A program made the position numbers and the translations under genes. Source: DSYU01 sp964437595 (lineage in GTDB: Bacteria; Chloroflexota; Anaerolineae; Anaerolineales; Anaerolineaceae). From it: 64,000 nucleotides of DNA. Below, piece by piece: positions 8,428 through 17,276 of this stretch (positions are counted from its first letter, which is position 1; each line of letters starts with the position of its first letter). The stretch lies in the NCBI GenBank assembly GCA_964437595.1, contig CAYTHO010000018.1:1-64000 (forward strand), given 5' to 3'. The notes beneath the pieces were generated by a model. The model had not been told where the DNA came from and did not search any database. It saw only the letters and a program-made list of their open reading frames with translations.

Positions 8428-9042
8428 ATGAAACCTCACAGACACTTCTCTATTCGTTCTGCCTGGAAATGGACCTGGCGCATGGCTCTAATCGCCGCCG
8501 GCGTGTACCTTACCGCCGCGGTGGTGCTGATGCTGTTCGGCCTGCAAGAAGATGCCCGCCCCGCGGATGTGGGCGTGGTATTTGGCAACAAGGTCGAGCC
8601 GTGGGGCGAGCCCTCTCCCAGTCTGGCCTCGCGCCTGGACAAAGCCGTGGATCTCTATCACCGCGGCTATTACCCATCCATCATCGTCAGCGGCGGGTAT
8701 GGCAAAGAAGGTTGGGATGAAGCCCAGGTCATGGCCGATTATCTTGCCGCGCGCGGCGTGCCCCGTTCGGCCATCCTCCTCGACCACGAGGGCAATAACA
8801 CCTACCTCACCGCCCTGCACACCGCGCAGATCGCCAGAGACAAGGGCTTTCAGAGCTTCGTGCTGGTATCGCATTTCTACCACCTGCCCCGCGCCCGGCT
8901 GGCCTTCGCGCGGTTTCAGATGGCGTCCACCACCATCGCCCACGCGGACCGCTACGTCGCCCGCGATTTTTACTTCGGCCTGCTGCGCGAGGTGATTGCC
9001 TTCCCGGCTTATTTCGTCCGCTCATTTGAAGAGCCGTCCTGA
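8428..9042 (+). CDS. SanA/YdcF-like DUF218 membrane-anchored protein
   Basis: 204 aa. One N-terminal membrane segment (about 15-38) is followed by a DUF218 domain: ADVGVVFGNKVEPWGEPSP, then SLASRLDKAVDLYHRGYYP, IIVSGGYGKEGWDEAQVM, EGNNTYLTALHTAQIARDKG and VSHFYHLPRARLAF. These are the conserved blocks of SanA (envelope barrier function in enterics) and YdcF. The biochemical role is not established. TACAAT at 8413-8418 lies only 9 nt before the ATG and there is no Shine-Dalgarno sequence, so the leader may be only a few bases long. Confidence 0.85.
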   Translation: MKPHRHFSIRSAWKWTWRMALIAAGVYLTAAVVLMLFGLQEDARPADVGVVFGNKVEPWGEPSPSLASRLDKAVDLYHRGYYPSIIVSGGYGKEGWDEAQVMADYLAARGVPRSAILLDHEGNNTYLTALHTAQIARDKGFQSFVLVSHFYHLPRARLAFARFQMASTTIAHADRYVARDFYFGLLREVIAFPAYFVRSFEEPS

Positions 9043-9075
9043 GTCCTTAAGGGCTTGTCTATACGCAAATCTAGT

Positions 9076-9108
9076 GAATGCCCAGACATTCTCGCTGTCT
9101 GGGCATTC
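9076..9108. terminator. Bidirectional terminator between converging genes
   Basis: A 13-bp perfect stem (9076-9088 with 9096-9108) and a 7-nt loop lie between the stops of the DUF218 gene and the DUF2087 gene, so it can serve both. Confidence 0.7.
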
Positions 9109-9114
9109 AACGCG

Positions 9115-9672
9115 CTACTTATGCTTATCTCGCCAGTACTGCCGACCGTTCGCATCCCTGGAGATCATCTTCTTATCTACCAGGTAGCGGCGCAGCGAGG
9201 CGTAATCGGCGTGGTAAAAGGCCAGCCGTTCATTCACCTCTTTTTCAGAATAGCGCATGCCCGGCTTGAACGTCTCCGCCACGTGCCGCAGCACCGGCAG
9301 CAGCTTTTTCTCCTGGGTGGGGATTTCTTTCAGCCGCCCATCCGGGTAGGAGTAATTGCGAATCACCTGCCGGTCGAAGTCATCCGCGTCTTCGTCGTTT
9401 GAGTGGGCCAGCACTACCGGTTTCTGGTCAGCCAGCACATCCCGCGAAAGCGTCTCGAAGGCTTTACGGTCCAGCAGATAACCCTCTTCCTCCACCAGCA
9501 GCAACCCCAGCTTCTTAAGCTGGGTCAGGTGCCGGTCAACGTCTTTATCGCTCATATCAAAGCGCTCGGCAATCTCCCAGGCTTTCCGGGGCTTTTCCGA
9601 AAGATAAACAGCCAGCCGCATCCGGTCGAAGTCGGCAAATGTTTTGAAGAAATTCAACAGCTTGACGTCCAT
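9115..9672 (-). CDS. ArsR-like HTH regulator with DUF2087 domain
   Basis: 185 aa. The N-terminal winged-helix part (DFDRMRLAVYLSEKPRKAWE, ERFDMSDKDVDRHLTQLKKL, GLLLVEEEGYLLDRKAFE) is ArsR-type. The C-terminal half has the DUF2087 pattern: YPDGRLKEIPTQEKKLLPVL, RYSEKEVNERLAFYHADYAS, LRRYLVDKKMISRDANG, YWR. This combination is common in Firmicutes and Chloroflexota and is assumed regulatory. It has its own consensus promoter with an inverted repeat at the predicted transcript start, which suggests autoregulation. AGGGAA lies 8-9 nt before the ATG. Confidence 0.85.
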   Translation of the reverse strand: MDVKLLNFFKTFADFDRMRLAVYLSEKPRKAWEIAERFDMSDKDVDRHLTQLKKLGLLLVEEEGYLLDRKAFETLSRDVLADQKPVVLAHSNDEDADDFDRQVIRNYSYPDGRLKEIPTQEKKLLPVLRHVAETFKPGMRYSEKEVNERLAFYHADYASLRRYLVDKKMISRDANGRQYWRDKHK

Positions 9673-9690
9673 TTCATATTCCCTAAAACT

Positions 9691-9739
9691 AATTCTACGT
9701 TTATAGAATTAATTATACACAGATTTTCGCGGTTGTCAA
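9691..9739 (-). promoter_or_regulatory. Consensus promoter with palindromic operator for the DUF2087 regulator
   Basis: On the minus strand TTGACA (9734-9739) and TATAAT (9712-9717) are spaced 16 bp. Directly downstream, spanning the predicted transcript start, is AATTCTA-N6-TAGAATT (9691-9710), the size and placement of an ArsR-family operator. A separate plus-strand TATAAT at 9765-9770 may serve the RNase gene. Confidence 0.7.
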
Positions 9740-9818
9740 CACCAACCAGATTCTCCACAAAAGGTATAATGTGCTTATCTATAACAGATGAATCATAACC
9801 CACACCCGGTCAAAGACA

Positions 9819-10643
9819 ATGCCCAACCAACCCAAGAGACAAAATAAAATCACGCTGATCCAGATTGTGGCGGCGCTGGTATTCCTCGTCATGATCACGC
9901 TGATCCAAAATTGGAGCCGCGGCAACCAGCCCGGCGAGGCTCCCCCGGTAACTATCACGCCAGTCCGCATCCTCACCGATACCCCGGTCGGCCCTGCCGG
10001 CGAACCGCCTACCGTCACGGCTGTCGCGCAGCCCCCCGCCCCCAACCTGCCGCCGCTGGACTCGCTCAGCAAGTTCGATTACTTCCTGCTGGCGCTGTCC
10101 TGGTCGCCCGATTACTGCGCATCCAACGGCAGCAATGACCCCCAGCAGTGTTCGATTGGCCGCAAGCTGGGCTTTGTGCTGCACGGCCTCTGGCCGCAGA
10201 ACAACCGGGGCTACCCCTCCAACTGCACCCGCGAGAAAATGCCCGAAGATGTGAAAGCGCAGTTCCCCGGGCTATATCCCAACGATGCCCTGTTCGACCA
10301 CGAATGGGAAAAGCACGGCACCTGCACCGGCCTCTCGACCACCGATTACCTTTTACTCTCAAAGGGGTTGAAAGAGTCGGTCGTCATCCCGGATGCATAC
10401 CGCTCCCCCGAACAGCCCTTTCGCTCAACCGTCCAGAAGCTGACCGAGGATTTTACAACCGCCAACCCTGCCTATCCCGCCACAGCCTTCGCGGTCAACT
10501 GCTCCAGCAACGGGCGCTACCTGAAAGAACTGTACGTGTGCTTTTCCAAAGACGGCCAGCCCGCGGCCTGCAGCACGGAGGTGCAGAAGAACGCCCAGAG
10601 AACGTGCCAGAGCCCGGACTTTTTGGTCCGCAATACCCGCTGA
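9819..10643 (+). CDS. Membrane-anchored or secreted ribonuclease T2
   Basis: 274 aa. An N-terminal hydrophobic segment (about 13-30) is followed by a Pro/Thr-rich linker and an RNase T2 domain with both catalytic signatures: CAS-I as FVLHGLWPQ (with the catalytic His) and CAS-II as DHEWEKHGTC (Glu, Lys and His). FDYFLLALSWSPDYC is the usual first strand. Several cysteines fit disulfides in an exported enzyme. It would cleave RNA outside the membrane, probably for nutrient scavenging. No strong Shine-Dalgarno sequence is visible. Confidence 0.92.
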   Translation: MPNQPKRQNKITLIQIVAALVFLVMITLIQNWSRGNQPGEAPPVTITPVRILTDTPVGPAGEPPTVTAVAQPPAPNLPPLDSLSKFDYFLLALSWSPDYCASNGSNDPQQCSIGRKLGFVLHGLWPQNNRGYPSNCTREKMPEDVKAQFPGLYPNDALFDHEWEKHGTCTGLSTTDYLLLSKGLKESVVIPDAYRSPEQPFRSTVQKLTEDFTTANPAYPATAFAVNCSSNGRYLKELYVCFSKDGQPAACSTEVQKNAQRTCQSPDFLVRNTR

Positions 10644-10717
10644 GCACTGCGCCGAAAGGCGATCGCATGAGGAACGAAATCTGGCATCCCTGCCACGCAT
10701 AACGGAGGATAACGACC

Positions 10718-11281
10718 ATGGAAACTGCGCAACCTGCCAACCGCCGGACCTTTCGAATCCTGGGTTGGATCCTGCTGTTGGGCCTGATCAGCGGCCTGGT
10801 CGGCTGTGGGGCGGCTTACGGCATTACAACCAAAGCATTTGTCGCCTGGCGAGCGCTGCCCACCCTGCCCGAAGCCGCGAAGTCGATCGCCGGGGCTACC
10901 ACCAGCACCGTCGACGTTGAAACACAGTCGGGCCGCTTGCTACGCTTTGACCCGCAAATAGGGGATGCCCGCTGGAATCCGGTCACCACGCCGCAAACCG
11001 AAACCGACTCTGGCTGCGAGCAGTTCAACCGCTCCCGCCCACTGAAAGGCGTGATCGACCAGCGCGTGGCCTGCCATATCTATGCCGACGGCTATTTTAC
11101 CGCCGTTTATGCCCTGCGCGACGACGGTAAGGTGTATGCCTGGACGGCAGGCGGCAGTGGTTTTGAAGTGGTGCTGCTGGCTGTGTTTCCTGCCGTCTGC
11201 GCACCGCTGGGCATGGCGGCCGGTTTGATCGTTGGCCTCATCCGCAACCGCAAACGCGACGAATATTCAAACGCGGTTTGA
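10718..11281 (+). CDS. Two-helix membrane protein of unknown function
   Basis: 187 aa. A first membrane segment (about 12-38, containing ISGLVGCGAAYG) is followed by an extracytoplasmic domain of about 100 residues with two cysteines (SGCEQFN and VACHIY). A second membrane helix (about 148-173) precedes a basic tail, GLIRNRKRDEYS. The LVGCG could be read as a lipobox, but two membrane helices make a plain membrane protein likelier. GGAGG lies 8 nt before the ATG. It converges on uxuA with a 4-bp gap. Confidence 0.6.
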   Translation: METAQPANRRTFRILGWILLLGLISGLVGCGAAYGITTKAFVAWRALPTLPEAAKSIAGATTSTVDVETQSGRLLRFDPQIGDARWNPVTTPQTETDSGCEQFNRSRPLKGVIDQRVACHIYADGYFTAVYALRDDGKVYAWTAGGSGFEVVLLAVFPAVCAPLGMAAGLIVGLIRNRKRDEYSNAV

Positions 11282-11285
11282 TTTC

Positions 11286-12254
11286 TTACGAATACACCGC
11301 CTGGCGCAGCCCGCGGATATACCCGATAGCGTACAACCGGCCAAACGAGGAATAGCCCGCCTGCTGATTGCTGTCGCCCTCCACCGTTGGGACGTGGTCG
11401 GGCCGCAACACGCCTTCAAAGCCGATATCCTTATAGGCCCGCATGCACTCGAGCATATTGGTTTTCCCGGCGTCGTGCCAGGTTTCTTCGTACTTCTCGA
11501 CCGTGCCCTGCACGTCGCGGAAGTGAACGAAGGAGATTTTCCCCTGGCTGCCAAACTTGCGGATGGCCCCGGGCAGGTCATCGGTCATCAGGGTGAAGTT
11601 GCCCTGGCACATGGTGATGGTGTTCATCGGGCTGGGGGCCATATCCATCAGGCGCTGGTAGTTATCGATGCTGCGCATGATACGCCCTACCCCGCGCAGG
11701 GGCGAAATCGGCGGGTCATCCGGGTGCATGGAAAGCTTCACCCCGGCTTTTTCGGCCACCGGCAGCACCTTCTGGATGAAATACTGCAAGTTCTCCCACA
11801 GCGCTTCTTCGGTGATGGTGCCGGTTTCCGGCGGGGGCATCTGCTGCGCCACGGAATAGTCAAAACTGGTCACCAGCGAGCCGCCGCGCGAAACCGTGGT
11901 CGTCGAGGTACGCGTCCAGTTAAACCCGGCCATCCATTCGTAGCACCATACCGGGATGCCCAGCTTGCCCATGTTTTCGATCAGCGTGCAGGCCGTGGCT
12001 ATTTCTTCATCCCGCCCGGGCTGTCCGCGCTTGGCTTTCTCCAGCGGCGGGCGCGCTTCAATCACGGAGAGCTTGAATCCGCCATCTTCGTATTCCTGCT
12101 TCATCTTCATCAAGGGCCGGTAGTCCCAGGGGCGCTCATCGCCAGTCATTTCCGGCGTGGGCAGCCCGCCAACCACGTAATCGATACCAGCCTGTTTGGC
12201 CAGCTTCCATAACGGGGTGCGGTTGGGGGAGAGAACTTCGGCAATTTCAATCAT
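11286..12254 (-). CDS. uxuA: Mannonate dehydratase
   Basis: 322 aa, a TIM-barrel enzyme that dehydrates D-mannonate to 2-keto-3-deoxygluconate in glucuronate breakdown. Diagnostic blocks are KQAGIDYVVGGLPTPE near the start, CYEWMAGFNWTRTSTT, the metal-site strands LSMHPDDPPISPLRG and ITMCQGNFTLM, KISFVHFRDVQGT, and the C-terminal VLRPDHVPTVEGD. It is somewhat shorter than the enteric enzyme, as in other UxuA proteins from this kind of bacterium. AAGGAG stands 9 nt before the ATG. With xylB and the sugar operon it points to plant-polymer sugars as food. Confidence 0.9.
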   Translation of the reverse strand: MIEIAEVLSPNRTPLWKLAKQAGIDYVVGGLPTPEMTGDERPWDYRPLMKMKQEYEDGGFKLSVIEARPPLEKAKRGQPGRDEEIATACTLIENMGKLGIPVWCYEWMAGFNWTRTSTTTVSRGGSLVTSFDYSVAQQMPPPETGTITEEALWENLQYFIQKVLPVAEKAGVKLSMHPDDPPISPLRGVGRIMRSIDNYQRLMDMAPSPMNTITMCQGNFTLMTDDLPGAIRKFGSQGKISFVHFRDVQGTVEKYEETWHDAGKTNMLECMRAYKDIGFEGVLRPDHVPTVEGDSNQQAGYSSFGRLYAIGYIRGLRQAVYS

Positions 12255-12268
12255 TATCGGGTCTCCTT

Positions 12269-12334
12269 GGGTAGGGGGAATAGAGATTTGGGATTGGGGA
12301 TTGGGAAATGGGAAATGGGGTCTTTCCCATTATA
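12269..12334 (-). promoter_or_regulatory. uxuA upstream region: -10 box and G-tract cluster
   Basis: On the minus strand a TATAAT (12329-12334) faces uxuA; no good -35 is visible. Between it and the gene, the plus strand has seven G-tracts of three to five bases (12269-12320) with 2-5 nt between the last five. That pattern can form a G-quadruplex on the non-coding strand. Confidence 0.45.
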
Positions 12335-12355
12335 CGCCCAATCAGAACACCAGGC

Positions 12356-12384
12356 GCCCGGCAGAATTCTTACACGTGCCGGGC
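12356..12384 (-). terminator. Hairpin downstream of the propeller pseudogene
   Basis: GCCCGGCA (12356-12363) pairs with TGCCGGGC (12377-12384) across a 13-nt loop, 28 bp past the stop of the propeller gene. No T-tract follows, so termination would be inefficient or Rho-assisted. Confidence 0.4.
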
Positions 12385-12412
12385 ATTGATTTAAAACGCA
12401 ATCGGGGAATAG

Positions 12413-13470
12413 TTATTTTACGATCACTGGAAGATAAACATACTTCTTAGGCGTTTGGGGAATTTCTTCCAGGTATCTTTTGATTCGACCATCACTACCC
12501 ACTGCCCAGCCATAATAATCTTTCATGTCAACGCCAAAGTAGTAACGGTCCGAGTAAGTCCCGGCGACCCGTTTCCAGGTTGTCCCGTCCCAATGGGCGA
12601 TTATATTTCCAACTACCCAACCATCGGAACTGGACTTCATTTTGATACCGTATAGAGCGCCTTCTACGGGGGTATCTAAACTCCAATCCGATCCACTCCA
12701 GCGAACGATTTTTCCTTGATTTTCTCCTGCTGCCCAGATATTATCAGAGGAAATCGCCGACAATGATCTAAACCGATCTCCTAAGGCAAATTTCTCATTC
12801 ATCTTCCAATAACTGCCATCATAATGGGCAAACAGATAGCCATATTCCGTCTGGCCCACAGCCCATACATCGGTTGTTGATACTGCTTCGACAGCATCCA
12901 AAAAGGATGTCGAAGCCAGGTAAGTTCTGCCAAACCAACTTCCGGAATACTCCAAAATGCAGTCCGTTCCAACAGCCCATCCTTTTGTTGCCGTAGCCAT
13001 TGAAATGGATGTCAATCTCTCACAGCCCGTGGGAATTGCTGCGGCGCTCCAGTTGCTGCCATCCCAGCGCAATATTGCCGCATCACCCACCAGGCCGCTG
13101 CCCGCTTGACCAACAGCCCATCCATTGGTTGTTGAAAGCATCGCAACGTCCCATAAAGAAACTGAGGTGGTGGTCTGGATACTCCAGTCACTACCATTCC
13201 AATACAGGATTACGCCCCATTGGGATTTCCATTCGGCGCTGTTTTGTAACCAACAGCCCAGGCAGCATTGGGGCCTACAATTGATACGGAACGCAAAATA
13301 TAGTTGTTCACAGGGCTAGTTACATCGCTCCAGGTTCCAATACTCTGGAGAATGGGTCGAGCTTCTTTCGATGCATCTACGCTATCGACTTGTAAAGTAG
13401 AAAACATTCCAAGAACCAAAAGTACATTCAATGCAAACAACAGGCCGGTTTTTAAAAATCGACTAAACAT
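12413..13470 (-). pseudogene. Secreted beta-propeller-like protein, frameshifted
   Basis: The first part (from 13470, GGAG 7 nt before the ATG) has a signal peptide (SRFLKTGLLFALNVLLVLG) and ends prematurely at 13210 after AAWAVGYKTAPNGNPNGA. The second frame continues the same protein as VILYWNGSDWSIQTTTSVSL and runs to 12413. One base missing near 13214 joins them into about 350 aa. Six or more repeats of the form W-A-V-G followed by a strand and W-x-G-x-x-W suggest a propeller of the Ycf48/kelch sort. The C terminus is KYVYLPVIVK, a tail seen on secreted proteins of these bacteria. It may be a true pseudogene or a sequencing error. Confidence 0.75.
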
Positions 13471-13786
13471 ATATTGTCTCCAGAGTATAAATATGCCACA
13501 AAATTGTGGCAGTGATTTCATTTGTGCACAACCAGCGATCGTATCTATACAAAAATTACCCGGATACAATACATGACTGTTCCGTGATATAAACAGAATT
13601 TCCTTGTGCAATCAAAGGATGCTAATCTGATACCTATTATAAGATATTTTGGCAAACTAAGTAAACTGCCATGGGTTCTTATACCAAAAGGCATCTGGGC
13701 CAGATGGTTTACTCGAGTCATTCGCCGCGCGAAATAATCCCTTTTGTTAAGATACATTCGGCGAATTACTTGTTTAGCGGCTTACT
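13471..13786. other. Intergenic region with a small palindrome
   Basis: No gene is apparent here. TGCCACAA-AA-TTGTGGCA (13494-13511) lies 24 bp upstream of the propeller gene start and could be an operator or part of its promoter. The rest is AT-rich and otherwise featureless. Confidence 0.4.
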
Positions 13787-15025
13787 TTACTTGATCGTCA
13801 CCTTCATGGTAAAGGTAAGCGAGTCGACCGCCGGGACCACCGCGATGATGTAATCTTGCGAGGCTGGCAGTTTGCCCGTCCAGGTGGTGGCCCCGCTTTC
13901 GGCGCGTACCAGCGGCTGCCCATCCGCCAGGCCGTAAATGGTCAGGCCGACGTTATTGCCCACCAGTTCCACCGTCATGGTCTGCCCGGCTTTGGCCCAC
14001 AGGATGTACGAAACCTGCAGGCGGTTGCCCACGCTGCCGTTTACGCTCGCGGAGGTCGCACCGGAGGCAAACTGGATGCGGGCCGGGATGGTCACCGACA
14101 GACTGAAGTTCGCCGCCTGGCTGCCAGTCGACACCCACACCACATAATCCTGGGTGGATGGAAGCGCCGCCATGGCGTACTTTCCATCTTGCCCGCTGCT
14201 GCCTTGCAGCGCCGCGCCGGTGGTGGTGGTGATTTTTACCTTCACGCCGGACGCCGCTGAAGAAAGCTGGGCAATGATCACCTGGTCCTTCTGCGCGCCA
14301 AGCACGTAGCCCCGCGCCTCGTTCGCGCCCAAGCTGTCCTCGATAACCTTTGTCGTAGCGCCGCTGGCAAAATTGACCCGGGTGAACGCCCGGCTGACCT
14401 GAATCCGCGCGTACAGGGGTTGGTCCCCCTGCGCGCCCAGGCCCACGTAGGAGCCGCCGCTTCGCAAGAACATCCAATTGCTGGTGTAGCTGCCCGGATC
14501 ATTGGGCGCGGTCATGCTCACCGAAACATCCACCCACTGCCCAGGCTTGACCTCCAGGGGCAGTTCAACGGTACTGCGCGCGCCGAGCTGGTTGCCGCCC
14601 GTGTACGCAATCGCGTGCAGGTCGGCGCCCGGGCCCCAGGTGCAGGTGCCGTCGTTGCGCACCCGCCAGGTCTTCACAAATTTACTGCCCGGCTGCATTA
14701 AGCTGTCATCCGGTACAGACACATCGGCCACAAACGTGGCGCGGTAGGTGCATGCGCCACCGCTGGTGCCGCCCCCACTGGTCGCGGTAGGTTTGGCGGT
14801 TGCCGTGGGCGCCGCCTGGGTTGGAGAAGCCTGTGCCTGGGTCGGCGCGGGGTTGGAAGTGGCGGTGATGACCGGGGGAAGAGTAGCCGTGGGGGAACCG
14901 CTCACAGGCGGCGTTGCGCTTGCGGTGAACCGGTCCTTGCGGTTCAATGCGGTGGGGAAGTTACAGGCAATCTGTAACAAAGCAAGCACACAGATAATTA
15001 AAATCACCCTGGCAAAACGCTTCAT
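13787..15025 (-). CDS. Lipoprotein with NBR1-like Ig domain and repeated beta domains
   Basis: 412 aa. The signal peptide ends in the lipobox LLQIAC (Cys about residue 21), followed by a Thr/Pro/Ala linker of about 65 residues. Next comes a domain matching the NBR1-type Ig fold: TFVADVSVPDDSLMQPGSKF, KTWRVRNDGTCTWGPG, VDVSVSMTAPNDPGSYTSNW. Two related C-terminal repeats each begin R(V/I)xFASGAT and contain Y(V/I)LxAxxxQ, resembling PPC-type domains. It is likely a surface lipoprotein that binds protein or carbohydrate; the ligand is unknown. The gene is 110 bp downstream of the UroD-like gene stop. Confidence 0.82.
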   Translation of the reverse strand: MKRFARVILIICVLALLQIACNFPTALNRKDRFTASATPPVSGSPTATLPPVITATSNPAPTQAQASPTQAAPTATAKPTATSGGGTSGGACTYRATFVADVSVPDDSLMQPGSKFVKTWRVRNDGTCTWGPGADLHAIAYTGGNQLGARSTVELPLEVKPGQWVDVSVSMTAPNDPGSYTSNWMFLRSGGSYVGLGAQGDQPLYARIQVSRAFTRVNFASGATTKVIEDSLGANEARGYVLGAQKDQVIIAQLSSAASGVKVKITTTTGAALQGSSGQDGKYAMAALPSTQDYVVWVSTGSQAANFSLSVTIPARIQFASGATSASVNGSVGNRLQVSYILWAKAGQTMTVELVGNNVGLTIYGLADGQPLVRAESGATTWTGKLPASQDYIIAVVPAVDSLTFTMKVTIK

Positions 15026-15135
15026 CTTTCGCTCCTTCTACAGCAAAAAACAGCCAAAAATCATCGGGGCAGCGATGTCCAAGTATTAAGACGGAAAGAA
15101 GCGTTGTTTTGTTCCAGCCAGCGACCAGAGCCCCA

Positions 15136-16233
15136 TCATCGGCTTCTTTCCGCTTCTCGCAGCTTCTTCAAGAACCCATGCAACACATCCGGGTTTTGAA
15201 ATTCCTCGCCATGGCTGTTGATCACCAGCAGAAAACCCTTGCCGCCCAGGTTCTCGACGATGCGCAGCGCGCCTTCCGGGCTGACAAAAACCTGGCACAG
15301 CTTGCCACCATCGCGGATGCGCTTGAGCAGGCTGGGCCACTGGTCCGGTGAAGGCTGCCCATCCCCGGGGATCCACTGGATACCGCGCAGGCGCTTCAGG
15401 GACAGCAGGTGATCCAGGTGCGGAATTTCGCCTTTGCCGTCCAGGTGGTAAAACGGGTGGCTCAGGTGATCGCATATCGCCGACAGGTCCGGCAGCACAT
15501 AACGCTCGAACATCTTCGGGCTGATCATGTAGGAAAAATCGCACTGCAGCATGTAGGTGGTGCCGCTGGACCACAGGGGCGTCCAGCAGGACGTGCCGCG
15601 GCAGGCCGGGCGGATGATGGCGTTCAGCGCGTCATAATACCGGATCCACAGCTCGGTCACCTGGCGGACCAGGCGCAGCACTTCCTCCGGCTGCTCCACC
15701 ACATCGAACAGAAACTGTTCGGTGGTCAGGAACGAAGCCAGGATATCGAGGTTGCCGCCCAGGTCGGTATGGGACACCTGGAGCATATTCCCGTACCGCT
15801 CGATGAAAGCCCGGGTGATGGCTTTAACCCTCGCCCACCATATATTGTCCGGGTCATATACCAGGTTCAGCTCGCTCGCAGACTGCCTGCGGGGCGGGTT
15901 GAACCACACCGTTTCCGATGGTTCAGTAACGCTGTTGACCTGCGCGCCCAGGAATCCGGCGGCAATCCCCGGGCCGAAATTGACCCACACCCACGGAAAG
16001 CTGTCCCCGTAGAAGCGCGTCGACGCCAGGAGCGGGGCATAGCGGTCCACAACATCCTCGGCTGGCATCTCCAGGGGATAATTGCTGTGGTAATCATAAG
16101 GGTAGGAGGGTGGGGATACCGGGCCGGGAACCGCCAGGTACACCAGGGCGCGTTCGAGTTCTCCATTCCACCAGGCCTCTGTGTCCCGCGCAACGCGCGC
16201 CCAGTCTTCTTCGGTAAAACGCAGTTCTGCCAT
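15136..16233 (-). CDS. UroD/MtaA-superfamily protein (methyl-transfer or decarboxylase fold)
   Basis: 365 aa. The fold is that of uroporphyrinogen decarboxylase and corrinoid methyltransferases (trimethylamine corrinoid protein 2-like annotation). Visible are WNGELERALVYLAVPG at the start, a central segment SHTDLGGNLDILASFL, SGTTYMLQCDFSYMISPKMF, the late strand PFYHLDGKGEIPHLDHLL, and a final IQWIPGDGQP. The HLDG motif is typical of the non-haem members that act on methylated compounds. No corrinoid protein is next to it, so the substrate is open. The ATG at 16233 has GGAGG just upstream. Confidence 0.72.
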   Translation of the reverse strand: MAELRFTEEDWARVARDTEAWWNGELERALVYLAVPGPVSPPSYPYDYHSNYPLEMPAEDVVDRYAPLLASTRFYGDSFPWVWVNFGPGIAAGFLGAQVNSVTEPSETVWFNPPRRQSASELNLVYDPDNIWWARVKAITRAFIERYGNMLQVSHTDLGGNLDILASFLTTEQFLFDVVEQPEEVLRLVRQVTELWIRYYDALNAIIRPACRGTSCWTPLWSSGTTYMLQCDFSYMISPKMFERYVLPDLSAICDHLSHPFYHLDGKGEIPHLDHLLSLKRLRGIQWIPGDGQPSPDQWPSLLKRIRDGGKLCQVFVSPEGALRIVENLGGKGFLLVINSHGEEFQNPDVLHGFLKKLREAERSR

Positions 16234-16409
16234 GTTTCCTCCATGGGATAACTTCGCTGTTAAGCTTAGCAACGAACGATGCGGCGGTCAATAGATCGGG
16301 CGAAGCCAGCCTCACTGCCCAAAAGAAATCTGTTTCAGGCTTGCGTTCTGGCCCATATCCAGGTAGGATTCTACCAACGACATTCCCAGCCCACCCAACT
16401 GAGGAGACC

Positions 16410-17270
16410 ATGAATATTCTATACACCATCACCTGGCCCAACAGCGAATCCGATGAGCAGCCGCGCCAGTTCTATGAACAGCTTCGCGCGGGCGCGGCCC
16501 GCGGGGTGCCGTTTCCATTCGAAACCCCGTATGAGGTTGGGCTGGTTCACGTCACCGAGACGCCCGACGCCACCCCTCCCGCCCACGATTGGGCGGTCGC
16601 CATCATGGCGATGTCGGTTGCTACGGAAGAAATGGGCGCCGCCGACCGCACCCTGCCGGTATTGGAAAACTGGTTCAAGGCCTGCGCACCAGAGGGCATC
16701 GCCCCAGGGGCAATCCAAACCGCTGAGGCGAGCCACCTGAAGCTAGAATCCGAGATGCGCACCGATTACGAGGTCGTGTCCAGCTTTGGCACCTTTGTTG
16801 GCGAGCCCGAAGCCGACAGCGCTGCCCCTGCCGCGCCGCCCAAACCCACCCTGACCACGGAAATGGAAGCCCTCAAAGCCGTGGTCAACGAGCCGCCAGC
16901 GCCGAAAATCGAGCCCGTCTCCGCGGCTGTCCCTCCGCCCGTGCCACCTCCGGTCGCCCCGCCGCCTGCCACTGCCCCCGCCACGGCCAACGATTCGAAC
17001 ACCCTCAGCACCTGCGTGGGGATCGGGTTCATGGCTGCCGGCGTGCTGCTCATCCCGGTCAGCATCCTGCTGGCGGCGCTGTTTGCCCTGGAGCAGTTTT
17101 CCACCAACCCCGAAACCGGGGCGGCATCCACCACCACCATGACCGACTTTGTGCTGATCCTGGCCTGCTGCCCGCTGCCGCTGTTGATTATGGGGATTGG
17201 CCTCATTCTCCTGGGCGTTTTTCTTCCGCGCTGGATCAAGCAAAACCAGGCCCGGCCTGTGATACGATAA
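16410..17270 (+). CDS. Protein with proline-rich linker and two C-terminal membrane helices
   Basis: 286 aa. The N-terminal 130 residues look soluble (TITWPNSESDEQPRQFYEQL and later blocks). A Pro/Ala-rich linker of about 60 residues (PVPPPVPPPVAPPPATAP) leads to two membrane helices (about 200-230 and 245-272) and a short basic tail. No family is recognised. GAGGAG lies 5 nt before the ATG. It converges on the CAP gene with 6 bp between stops. Confidence 0.6.
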   Translation: MNILYTITWPNSESDEQPRQFYEQLRAGAARGVPFPFETPYEVGLVHVTETPDATPPAHDWAVAIMAMSVATEEMGAADRTLPVLENWFKACAPEGIAPGAIQTAEASHLKLESEMRTDYEVVSSFGTFVGEPEADSAAPAAPPKPTLTTEMEALKAVVNEPPAPKIEPVSAAVPPPVPPPVAPPPATAPATANDSNTLSTCVGIGFMAAGVLLIPVSILLAALFALEQFSTNPETGAASTTTMTDFVLILACCPLPLLIMGIGLILLGVFLPRWIKQNQARPVIR

Positions 17271-17276
17271 TTTTAC

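Noticed and set aside
10718..11281. Reading the LVGCG of this protein as a lipobox
   Set aside because: A second membrane helix near the C terminus and the missing charged signal-peptide layout favour a membrane protein over a lipoprotein.
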